Positions 1 to 8,019 of a stretch of 64,000 nucleotides of DNA are shown in pieces (positions within the stretch are counted from its first letter, which is position 1; the number at the start of each line of letters is the position of its first letter). The stretch comes from Candidatus Nitrosotalea sp. TS. GTDB lineage: Archaea > Thermoproteota > Nitrososphaeria > Nitrososphaerales > Nitrosopumilaceae. The translations under genes and the position numbers were made by a program. The stretch spans positions 1 to 64,000 of the forward strand of contig NZ_RCMB01000010.1 in the NCBI RefSeq assembly GCF_011319465.1. Direction: 5' to 3'. A model generated the notes under the pieces. It was not told the DNA's origin. It made no database searches and saw nothing but the letters and a program-made list of their open reading frames with translations.

Positions 1-1
1 C

Positions 2-401
2 CCTGACATGATCTTGGTTGCACAACCGTCTCAAAATGGAGGTAAATCTGTCCTCACATGGATACCAAGGCCTGCTGAAGGAATTGACGGCATACCAATT
101 CCAAAATCAGCTCAGCAAAATTCAGAGATGCTTGCATCTTCTCCTAAGCCAAGTGATCCAAATCCAATGATGTTAGTAGCAACTTCACCCACTGTCAAAG
201 GAGGCAAGGCTACTTTCATGCTGGTGCCAAAAATTGCTGAAGGAATTGACGGCATACCAATTCCAAAACAAGCTGCACCTGACATGATCTTGGTAGCACA
301 ACCATCACAAAATGGCGGCAAGCCTATCCTCAGCATGGATACCAAGACCATCTGAAGGAATTGACGGCATACCCATACCAAAACTGACTCCAAGCGGCTG
401 A
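2..401 (+). CDS. C-terminal part of a tandem-repeat protein (5' truncated by window edge)
   Basis: I do not recognise this protein. The visible part consists of repeated units of about 40-50 residues, each starting M(I/M)LVA followed by a GGK and ending in the nonapeptide GIDGIPIPK. Two complete units and a third are present. The third unit continues in a different frame: the DNA of unit 1 reads ctcacatgg where unit 3 reads ctcagcatgg, so one extra G near position 334 shifts the frame. Beyond it EGIDGIPIPK-like sequence resumes and stops at 399-401. The repeat register suggests the gene begins upstream of the window. There is no visible membrane segment or signal in this fragment. No function is proposed. 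Confidence 0.6.
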
Positions 402-680
402 TCACCTTCATAGCGGAAAACATGTGGAAAAGATAAACATGAAAAGATCAATTTCCTGTGTTTTAGAAGAGTGACACAAATTGGAGATTCCATCTTTTTT
501 TAATCATTGTATAGTGAAGGCAGGTTTGTCAGTTCTGTTTTAAAATTCAATGAAGTTCAACTAACGCAATGCACTCATACTAATTTTTAACATTTTTCTT
601 TGGCTTTTGAGAAGTAATTTCACTGCTTTCGTTTGGTGCAATGTTTGTTGGAATGTGATTTAGCAATAATAGAAAGATCT
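402..680. other. Intergenic stretch without a supported gene
   Basis: A 279-base AT-rich stretch between the repeat protein and the convergent cysteine-rich small gene. I see only very short open frames on either strand, no RNA-like fold I can defend and no clear terminator. Confidence 0.5.
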
Positions 681-800
681 TTAATGTATTGCATCCCAGC
701 AACAGCATTTGTCCAAAGTACAATTAGGACAACTCTTGGGAGATTTTGATAATTCACATTCTGATGGCAAGCACCTACAGTCAGCACATTTTATTCTCAT
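681..800 (-). CDS. 39-residue cysteine-rich protein, probable metal-binding
   Basis: A complete small gene, ATG at 800 to TAA at 681, encoding 39 residues. Nine are cysteine: Cys5, Cys8 and Cys10 (CADCRC), Cys15, Cys24 and Cys27 (CPNC), and Cys32-34 (KCCCWD). Paired CxxC and CxC spacing in such a short chain suggests a zinc, iron or copper site, or a thiol relay; that is inference. The start codon lies four bases after the stop of the membrane-protein gene upstream on the same strand, so the two are probably co-transcribed and translationally coupled. No hydrophobic segment is present, so the product is likely cytosolic. I know no named family for it. Confidence 0.7.
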   Translation of the reverse strand: MRIKCADCRCLPSECELSKSPKSCPNCTLDKCCCWDAIH

Positions 801-804
801 GATT

Positions 805-1287
805 TCACTTTGTAATTTTGCACTGTGTAGTTATTCCCTTTACAGAAACATAGTATGTGTACCCCAAAATAGCAATAGAAATTAGGCGTAATGGAATCTC
901 ATAATTAGTCAGAAATGCAGTAGCTGCTCCACCTACTGCACCAAATTCCGATACTACTGCAAAGCCAATTGAACCACAACTGCATGCACCAGCACTAGCT
1001 CCTATGATTGAACCCAAGAACCCAGTTCCTGATCTCTTTATCCCACTGCCGAGCATATGAATTCTATATATGCTAAGGCTTATGACTAGACCAGATAGCG
1101 CTGCAACTATAACGATCAATGAGAAATTTGTAATATCATATACAGGAACATAGAAAAGAAAATTGGGTGAGAAGAAGATAAACTCTGAAACTATGGAAAG
1201 GGATATCAAGAGAACGCTGAAGATGGTAGCAGATAAGGCAAGATATCTCTTATTTGAAAATACTAAGCTCAATGCTTCTTTGTGCAC
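805..1287 (-). CDS. Four-TM membrane protein with an intramembrane CxC motif
   Basis: A 160-residue hydrophobic protein starting at GTG 1287. About four membrane helices are visible (roughly residues 15-35, 45-70, 88-112 and 128-150). The third carries a glycine/serine-rich stretch with GACSCGS, putting two cysteines one residue apart inside or at the edge of the membrane. Another cysteine lies near the C-terminus (TTQCKITK). I do not recognise the family. Its stop codon is four bases from the start of the cysteine-rich 39-residue gene, and a DsbA-like gene is transcribed divergently about 100 bases away, so a role in thiol or metal handling is plausible but unproven. Confidence 0.7.
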   Translation of the reverse strand: MHKEALSLVFSNKRYLALSATIFSVLLISLSIVSEFIFFSPNFLFYVPVYDITNFSLIVIVAALSGLVISLSIYRIHMLGSGIKRSGTGFLGSIIGASAGACSCGSIGFAVVSEFGAVGGAATAFLTNYEIPLRLISIAILGYTYYVSVKGITTQCKITK

Positions 1288-1422
1288 TTCATTTTATCTT
1301 AGGTCGCGATAATTATTTAACAATATTTCCAAATTGAACATGACTTTAGAACAGTTCAAGATTTAGTTGAATTTCATTTTGGAATCAATTTGGAAAAAAG
1401 ATTAAATCACAAAACAAGTTTA

Positions 1423-2315
1423 ATGAGCATAATAATGAACGCAATTGAAAAGTCATTGTTACTTACTTTAATCTTCATAATTACGGGTTTCTCTTATGCG
1501 TATGCAGATTCCATGCAAGGTAGTGGTTCGATGCCAATACATGAGAACAACATGATGAATGGTAGATGCGACATGTCAGGTGGCTCCACGATGGGCAATA
1601 ATATGTCTGGATGGGGGAATGGTTCCATGAAAGACGGCAGTATGATGATGCCAAGTGGAAGTGTTGACTTGTCCAATGGCATCACCAATATTAGGTTCAC
1701 AAAATGCGCCAGTTACCATAGTAGAGTTTGGCGATTACCAATGTCCAGAGTGTGATGCATGGTTCAAAAATCAGGAACCTGCTATCAAGGCAAATTATAT
1801 TGATACAAACAAAGCCAAGTTATACTTTGTAGACTTTCCGTGGGCAGGCGCAGATTCTATAGCAGCAGCAGAATCTTCCTATTGCGCCGGTGACCAAGGA
1901 AAATATTGGGAATATCACGATTACCTGTATCAGAATCAAGGAGGAATACAGACAGGTTGGGCCAGTACAAGCAACCTAAAGTCATACGCGAGCTTCACTA
2001 GGTCTTGACACAAATCAATTCAATACGTGTCTTGATTCTGGAAAATATTCAGACAGGGTTACTCATAATAGAGAAGTAGGCCTATCAAAAGGAGTTCAAG
2101 GAACTCCGACATTTTTCATAATTGGACCTTCTGGAGCAATGCAGGAGATAGTAGGTGCTCAACCAGCTTCAGTATTTTCTTCAGTCATTGATCAAATGAA
2201 CACACAGACAGTACCCGAGTTTGGTCCTGCAGCTGCCATAGTTCTCGTGATGGCGATATCTACATTAGTGATTATATCTGTAAAAGCTGGTCTAAGAATA
2301 GTTCCAAGATACTAA
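1423..2315 (+). CDS. DsbA/thioredoxin-fold oxidoreductase with Met-rich N-terminus and PEFG-type anchor
   Basis: Predicted exported thiol-disulfide oxidoreductase. ATG 1423 gives a signal peptide ending near SYAYA. A linker rich in Met, Gly and Ser follows, and then a DsbA-like domain beginning NAPVTIVEFGDYQCPEC, with redox motif CPEC. The DsbA cis-proline region GVQGTPTFFI is visible. The C-terminus has VPEFG followed by a hydrophobic helix and basic residues, the PEFG-CTERM pattern known from Nitrososphaerota surface proteins. Two frameshifts are needed: near 1681 (the signal/Met-rich part is in one frame, the CPEC part in another) and near 1993 before LGLDTNQF. A TTG at 1390 is an alternative start. 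The Met-rich segment resembles copper-binding linkers; that is inference. Confidence 0.8.
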
Positions 2316-2473
2316 GATCCAGTATTTTGATTGAATATAGTCATCTGAATGCATCATACTGATTCAATGAATTTCATTGTCGTATTCTGATAAGACTTTC
2401 ACAGCATAATCAGATTTTTGTTGAAATTTTAAAAAAGTATGGGAAAAACAAACGTAAGGTAACCTTCCATAAT
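2316..2473. other. Intergenic stretch
   Basis: AT-rich spacer between the DsbA-like gene and the probable start of the lysyltransferase-like gene. No convincing small gene or terminator was seen. Confidence 0.4.
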
Positions 2474-4387
2474 ATGGTGGCTACGGAACCATTGGGCCAC
2501 TACAAACTTGAATCTGGTATGTTGAGACCAGATCGTCGTAACAATTGTACGCAGAATTGCTTTTACAAGAATTGTTGTTTTTAATACTTTCTTGACCATG
2601 GAATAATCAGGTTGTCGAATAAATCTAGTGACATGCACAGGTGCTGGAAAACCGTCTATCTGCATAACATCACAGCTGCCAGCCATTATTTTCATTGGCC
2701 TTTTTAATCTGCTTGTGACAATGAGAATATTACATCTTCCTTCGTCACTAATAGAGCTTAGAATAATCCCACCGGAATTTCTCTTCAAGAGTCATATCTA
2801 GAATCATTGATATCGATAATTCTTTTGATAAGTGCATTACATCTTATACGAGGAAAGAAATTTGCGTGTTACTTTTGTATAGGCGCCTTGGCCGTGTCTC
2901 TTCTGTTACACTCTTTTCACAGGCATAGTGCGGTTGAATTTGTTCTCCCTGCTACATTATTAACAATTTTAACAATTCAGAGAAATACTTATACTGTAAA
3001 AGGAGTATTTGGGCAAAATTTTTCTAGACGAGAAATGAGTTATCTTTTCTTTATTATGTGCGCAATATTCTTCATTTCATTTGTAGCATTTTACATGCAA
3101 GGAGGACAATTTAGTCCAACGCTTGGATTTCATGGGTCGGTAATATCGTCATTTATGTCATTTCTTCTTCTGGATACCACTAAGATATACAAACCAACCA
3201 CCCACATTGCAACAATATTGATAGAATCGGTAACGGTGTCATGGGTCATGTTCTATTCTTATCTTTCATACTCGATATTTTCTCGCGTATGGTCTGCTAA
3301 AAAAATAGGCATTGGATATCCTAAGAAAAGGCTTGACAAAATAATGAAAAGATATGGCTGTGAGTCGCAACATTGTTTTGCCTTGCATCCAGACAAAGAG
3401 ATTTACTTGATCGGAGATTGTAATGCGCTTTTGTCATATAAAATAGTGCACGGTGTAGGGATAGTTCTTGGCGGCCCAGTAGGATCGTCAGCAGAAAAGA
3501 AAAAAGCAATCGGAAATACAACCAATTTTGTAGGGAAAATGATATCATACCGGCATTTTATGGCTTTACTGAAAATGAGATAAACTATTACACGAGCTTG
3601 GGCATGCGGATAATCAAGATAGGCGAAGAAGGAGTCATAAATCCGCATACGTTTAACCTCAAAGGTTCTAGGATGAAGAACCTCAGGAATTCAGTAACCC
3701 GTGCAAGGCATCTGGGGGTCACATCCTGTATCGTTAGAAACAGAGACGAACTAGATGCAGAGATCCTAAAGAGACTGTCTGTTATTTCTTCGGATTGGAA
3801 TGCTGCAAGAACGAATGTAGGATTTTCATGCACTCCTTTTGACCCGAATTTTTTATTAGCAAATGATGATGAATTCTTGATTCTAGGTTATTACAAGGAA
3901 GAGATCTCTGCTTTCTTGACTTTGAAAATATATCCAAACAAGCGTGGTGCTACACTTGATATCATGAGAAGAATGAAGGATGGGCCTAATGGAATAACCG
4001 AATTAATGATAACCAAAGCTATTTCTTACCTATCCGTAAAATTTCCAGAAGTTACTGAGCTTAGCTTGGGCCTAGCTGGTCTTTCTGACTCACTTCGACA
4101 AATGGGATACTATGGCTTTGCTGAAAAGATATTGTTCTTTGTTGGATGGCGTCTCAACACATTTTATGGATACCAATCACTATTTTCTTTCAAGAACAAA
4201 TTTGACTCCTAAATGGAGAGCAAGATATCTGTCCACCCCGAATTCATTAGTCTTGTCCAAAGTTCTTTATTCAATATACAAGGCTCATGTTTTACCTGTT
4301 CCATCAAGACCGGAGTTATTCTTAAAAGGTTATAATATTATAGAAATAGATCTGAAAGCTAGAGCAGGACGAGTCAACTATAGTTGA
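2474..4387 (+). CDS. Lysyl-phosphatidylglycerol-synthase-like membrane protein (DUF2156/MprF type), frameshifted
   Basis: Multi-pass membrane N-terminus followed by a cytosolic DUF2156 domain, the GNAT-like aminoacyl-transfer domain of MprF/LPG synthases. The catalytic half is clear: the QHCFALHPDKEIYLIGD stretch, a VLGGPVG motif, FYGFTENEINYYTSLGM, NLKGSRMKNLRNSV, GATLDIMRR and a C-terminal PSRPELFLKGYN. Frame changes occur near 3560 and near 4190. The best open stretch begins around 2762, but plus-strand pieces further upstream (2539-2797) encode membrane-like segments (LPAIIFIGLFNLLVTMRIL) that fit the family N-terminus in shifted frames, so I place the start tentatively at ATG 2474. In bacteria the enzyme adds lysine to lipids; archaeal lipids differ, so the substrate is unknown. 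Confidence 0.75.
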
Positions 4388-4399
4388 ACAAGTTGAGGA

Positions 4400-4414
4400 C
4401 TCCAGTATCTGGAG
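4400..4414. other. Small inverted repeat (CTCCAG-tat-CTGGAG)
   Basis: A perfect 6-bp inverted repeat with a 3-base loop, 13 bases after the lysyltransferase-like stop codon. No T-run follows, so it is not a classic terminator. It may be an mRNA 3'-end hairpin or chance. Confidence 0.3.
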
Positions 4415-4528
4415 CTTGTACAAGGACAAGAGGGTCCAAGATCTTGCAATGTCAATCCTGATATGATAGTACACATTGTGTGACTTTGAACACGTACTAG
4501 TTTTATTTTTGCATGTGGAACTTATACT

Positions 4529-4870
4529 ATGGAAAATAGGAAATCGACTATTGGGTCCATCATTGCCTTTGCAGTAGGCATAGGTATGATTGGTTCTTTT
4601 GCGATGGCCGGGTTTGTTCCTATGATGCCACAGGCATTTGCAGAACCTAGTGTGCAGTCTAATGTTGCATACAACGGCCCGCACGTACCACAAGTTTCAT
4701 TCCAACTGCAGAATGGAATTCCTCTGGGCCCGCCATATGGAACTCCAACATTATGGCATGAGGAGCAAACCACAGCTGTAGCAGTATCAGTTGGAGCACT
4801 TGTATTTGGAATAGCATTAGTGATCTATCTCGCAAGTGGCAAAAATCTGCCAGTTATGAAGATAAGATAA
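4529..4870 (+). CDS. Small exported/membrane protein, N-terminal signal and C-terminal TM helix
   Basis: 113 residues. The N-terminus (residues about 9-37) is a signal peptide or membrane helix ending AQAFA-like before EPSVQ. The middle is Pro/Gly/Gln-rich and non-repetitive, with LGPPYGTPTLWHEE. Residues about 88-106 form a second helix (VGALVFGIALVIYLA), ending in a short basic tail. This suggests a protein exposed outside the cell and anchored by its C-terminus. No family recognised. A T-rich stretch lies about 20-28 bases before the ATG, consistent with a leaderless transcript, and an oligo-T run follows the stop. Confidence 0.7.
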   Translation: MENRKSTIGSIIAFAVGIGMIGSFAMAGFVPMMPQAFAEPSVQSNVAYNGPHVPQVSFQLQNGIPLGPPYGTPTLWHEEQTTAVAVSVGALVFGIALVIYLASGKNLPVMKIR

Positions 4871-4888
4871 CCTCAAGTGCAAACCTCC

Positions 4889-4895
4889 TTTTTTT
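4889..4895 (+). terminator. Oligo-T terminator after the small membrane protein
   Basis: Seven consecutive T on the plus strand, about 20 bases after the stop codon at 4870. Oligo-T runs without a stem are the usual intrinsic termination signal in archaea. Confidence 0.5.
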
Positions 4896-4976
4896 GATAA
4901 ACACGACAGACGGTTTTGGCCGCTGCAACAACTAACAGCAGGCATTGTATCGCTGGAGTTTGTACTTTTAGTTGTA

Positions 4977-5071
4977 TACCGGGGGTGGGTTTCGAACCCA
5001 CGACCTCCAGATTATGAGTATTGTCCTTTTTGTGGAGACTGGCACTCTAGGCCAGGCTGAGCTACCCCGGC
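4977..5071 (-). tRNA. tRNA-Met (CAU), elongator type, with an intron
   Basis: Read on the minus strand, the 5' acceptor GCCGGGG (from 5071) pairs with the 3' strand CCCCGGT, with G1-U72 wobble. D arm GCTC...GAGT and T arm GTGGG-TTCGAAA-CCCAC are clear. The anticodon arm CCAG...CTGG encloses an extra ~19 bases. Removing them leaves loop CTCATAA with anticodon CAT. The intron therefore lies on the 5' side of the anticodon rather than at the usual 37/38 site. Mature length is about 76. Trp (CCA) is the alternative reading, but the tRNA body matches elongator Met (GCCGGGGTAGCTCAGCCTGG) better. Position 31-39 would be a U-U mismatch. Confidence 0.85.
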
Positions 5072-5391
5072 ATAGATTACGCGTTATTTCAACTGCAATT
5101 AAATGTAGCTCGTGTAAAATATTGAGCAAATTTCAAAAACCAATTCTTTTAAAATACAAAAAGATATTTGCAGTCTAAAATTAATTAGACTGCTTTTTTT
5201 TGGGAGGGCACAAATGATGTGATAGTTAATCAGCCAAATTGTTTTAGTCGAATCTTTTATTGACTCTATCCGCGCATTAGGTCTGTCCATACTCTGCTTG
5301 GATCCACTGATTCCATATTGGTGCATTCAATGTAAGACAAAGTGTGACGCAGGGCTCTGGAATGTTCATGCTGGAAAAACAGACTACGAGA
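5072..5391. other. Intergenic stretch upstream of tRNA and downstream of topoisomerase
   Basis: 320 bases with no supported gene. It holds the tRNA promoter region (minus strand, near 5095-5105, sequence TTTAATTG on that strand) and an 8-T run at 5194-5201 on the plus strand that follows no recognised plus-strand gene. Short open frames here lack family features. Confidence 0.5.
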
Positions 5392-6957
5392 TTAATCTTT
5401 GGCAATCTCTTTCCAATTCGTATCTACTTTGGAAACCCATTGGAATTTCTTTTGTAATGCACTGGTGTAGAGTTTCTCCCATTCTAAACCAACTTGGTCA
5501 GACCATGCTTTGACCACTCTTGGATCGACATAGTTACGCAATGACGTACCGAGATTGTAATCCCGTGTCTTTTCGGTAAGTTCTATGGTAAGTTTTAGTT
5601 TCTCTTCCCTCTGTTTTTGCTTTTCTGCCTGCTTTTCAGTCTTAGTGGGAGTCTCCTTGAGTTTTTTTAGTGCATCTCTTTTTTTCTGGAGAGCTTCCTC
5701 AAAACTCTTGGGGATGGTTCTCTTGTGATTACAGGTTATTGCTGCCTCAAGATTTGCCATCTTTGCATGATAAATCTTGATGTTTTCTGACTTGGAATCT
5801 AGCTTGTCTACTTTTTTGAGATAGTTCCTGACAACATTTGTTGCCAAGTATGTCCTGAATACCTTGGCAGTAAGCCCCTTGACTACACCACTCAAGAACT
5901 CATTTACGTGCCTTGAAGTGATGCCGTCAAATATGAGGTCGTCTTGCTTTTTCTTTTCAGTAAACATTTTGAGGTTTTCATAAAAGACCTTGTCCTGCTC
6001 TCCTACAGGCAGTGGCTTTTGCCATCTTACACTGTCTTTTCCAAGAAAGTCAAATTCTATTGTACCGGGTTTTAGCTTGATATGTTCAACACGCAGAGTT
6101 GTGGCACCTACCGTGTCTGCCTCGTCAGGATCCTTTTCGTCTCCCACCCTCATTGCAGTCTTGTAAATTAGATAACTAACTGTAGCAATACGCCTTACCT
6201 TGTCTTCCTTGTCTGACATCTTTTTGACTATGGCATCGAGTACCTTGTCTATGTGCTCTGACAGCTTGGTTGCCTTTTCATATTTCATCTTGTCGCGCTC
6301 TTGCTTTAGGTCAGAAGTGTCAGAGAGCCAGACATACTTTTTCTTCTCAGTTAGGCTGTCCTCCCAGCTTGCAAGCCACATAAAATCAGACTCGTGAATT
6401 ACCTGGCCCCACTTGCCAGGTGGAACTTTGGCACCTTTTCCAAGGTTTAGCGTGACATCTTTTTCAGTGACTCGGGGTTTCCATCGTCCTCTGATTGGAT
6501 GATCGCCACGCCCTATGAAAAGGCCAGGTGGCTCTGCCATCCAGTTGGCAACCTCTACCTCTTTTCCATCCATCATTGCCTTTCCGTATACTCCCTTCAT
6601 CTTTTCCTTGATCTCTTTTCTTGTGGTGGCAATCTTCTTTTTTTCCTCTTTTGTTATTGTGAGCTTTGCGTCTTTTTCTTTATCCACAACCTTGAAGGCA
6701 TCTGAAAAATCAATATCTGAAAATGCAATTTTCTTGTACTTGTCTGGAAGCACAGTGATAAAATCAGAAAAGAAATTCTTCTGAAAAACAGAATCTTTCA
6801 CATATGGCGTGTCTTTCTTTTTTGCCCACTGGTATGCCATCTCTTCTGCATCCAAGCTTAGGGGGACCTTCTCACCCTTGATCCTAATCGTTATCCCCTT
6901 TGACTCAAAAGGAGGAGGGAACGCAATGCCATTATGTTGTAATGTCTTCCATTTCAT
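5392..6957 (-). CDS. DNA topoisomerase IB (eukaryote-type)
   Basis: 521 residues from ATG 6957 (a GTG four codons upstream is the alternative). It relaxes supercoils by a 3'-phosphotyrosyl intermediate. The core matches eukaryotic TopIB: the N-terminal WKTLQHNGIAFPPPF, FIGRGDHP, the catalytic-core segment KTAMRVGDEKDPDEADTVG with the active-site Arg, then FRTYLATNVV, a Lys/Glu-rich linker coiled coil of about 70 residues, and the C-terminal NLGTSLRNYVDPR with the nucleophilic Tyr near residue 475. TopIB of this type is a known marker of Nitrososphaerota among archaea. The frame is intact, unlike many neighbours. Confidence 0.97.
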   Translation of the reverse strand: MKWKTLQHNGIAFPPPFESKGITIRIKGEKVPLSLDAEEMAYQWAKKKDTPYVKDSVFQKNFFSDFITVLPDKYKKIAFSDIDFSDAFKVVDKEKDAKLTITKEEKKKIATTRKEIKEKMKGVYGKAMMDGKEVEVANWMAEPPGLFIGRGDHPIRGRWKPRVTEKDVTLNLGKGAKVPPGKWGQVIHESDFMWLASWEDSLTEKKKYVWLSDTSDLKQERDKMKYEKATKLSEHIDKVLDAIVKKMSDKEDKVRRIATVSYLIYKTAMRVGDEKDPDEADTVGATTLRVEHIKLKPGTIEFDFLGKDSVRWQKPLPVGEQDKVFYENLKMFTEKKKQDDLIFDGITSRHVNEFLSGVVKGLTAKVFRTYLATNVVRNYLKKVDKLDSKSENIKIYHAKMANLEAAITCNHKRTIPKSFEEALQKKRDALKKLKETPTKTEKQAEKQKQREEKLKLTIELTEKTRDYNLGTSLRNYVDPRVVKAWSDQVGLEWEKLYTSALQKKFQWVSKVDTNWKEIAKD

Positions 6958-7135
6958 TTTCAATATCACCGCATTTTTTACCTAAATCTGTTGACTTTGA
7001 CAAAAATTGACTCTCTGACTTATATCAATCTATTCAAAAATAATGTAAAAAATTCATACATTTTTTCAATAATTATACGTGTAGTGCTAAAAATATTTTT
7101 ATACATGAAAATTTCTAGCTGAAAAAGTTCCTTTT

Positions 7136-7941
7136 TTATATAATTTTCAAACTCAATGTCAGTCTTGCTCTTCTTGGCCTCAAGAACATTATGGCATCAT
7201 TGCCCACGGGATACCTGGGCAGTGGGTTCTCAGAGCTTACTGCATTGATTATGGTTCTTGCCACCTCTTGGGCTGGTGTGCCCATCTGGGACATCATGAT
7301 CAATCCCTGCATCACTTTTTCAGTGATATCCTTGTAAACTGAATCTGGTTTTGTGGTCTTTTTGAGCGACGCAAACAGGTTGGTCTTGACAACTCCTGGT
7401 TCAATTATTATTGTCTTGATGTTAAATGGCGCAAGCTCGTATCTCATGGACTCGCTGAGCCCCTCTAGTGCAAACTTTGAGCTGATATATGCAGGTGTTA
7501 CCGGAAACCCAATTCTTCCTGCAACAGAGCTTACATTTACTATGATTCCTGACTTTTGTGCGCGCATTGTTGGCAGCACTTCTTGGATTGTTCTTACGAC
7601 ACCAAAGAAATTGGTCTCAAATTGAGCCTTGATATCTTTTCATTGACAGGTCTTCTAAGGCAACCAACCAGGAAATATCCTGCATTATTTACAAGAACGT
7701 CTATTCTTTTTTTATCATCAACTATCTTTTTTATGGAATTTTTAATTGTCTCCTCCCTGTCTACATCAAGTTCTAAAACCTCTATCTTCAGGTTCTCCTT
7801 TTTTGCAATCTCCGTTATCTTGCCGCTTTTTCCTGTATCGCGCATTGTGGCATATGTGTGATATCCATTTCTTGCCAGGGCAAGTGCAGTCTCAAAGCCT
7901 ATGCCGCTTGAGCTGCCGGTGACAATTGCAACTTTATCCAT
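7136..7941 (-). CDS. Short-chain dehydrogenase/reductase (frameshifted)
   Basis: Classical SDR oxidoreductase with an NAD(P)-binding Rossmann fold. The N-terminal half (ATG 7941) shows TGSSSGIG and LVNNAGY. The second half shows VNVSSVAGR with the catalytic Ser, YISSK with the Tyr/Lys pair, and PGVVKTN. Two single-base insertions around 7632-7650 separate them. Removing one A from an AAAA run and one base upstream restores EDLSMKDIKAQFETNFFG. A GTG three codons upstream is an alternative start. Substrate unknown; the Ser-Tyr-Lys catalytic set is complete. It stands alone between topoisomerase IB and the helicase. Confidence 0.88.
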
Positions 7942-8019
7942 AATTATCACTCTAAAATCATCTTAATATTTTCTATTATTTTGGATGGTATCGCAGAAAA
8001 GGACACATGTGTTATGATT

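Noticed and set aside
2429-2788. Minus-strand open frame of 119 codons upstream of the lysyltransferase-like gene
   Set aside because: No family features and poor composition; the plus strand over the same bases encodes membrane-helix-like sequence that continues the downstream gene in shifted frames.
4529-4870. Possible ammonia monooxygenase-linked AmoX
   Set aside because: Two-helix topology is vaguely similar, but there is no amo neighbour and no sequence feature I can match.
4977-5071. tRNA-Trp(CCA) reading of the anticodon
   Set aside because: The body (GCCGGGGTAGCTCAGCCTGG) is typical of elongator Met, and CAT fits the loop after intron removal; CCA would leave a pyrimidine at position 37.
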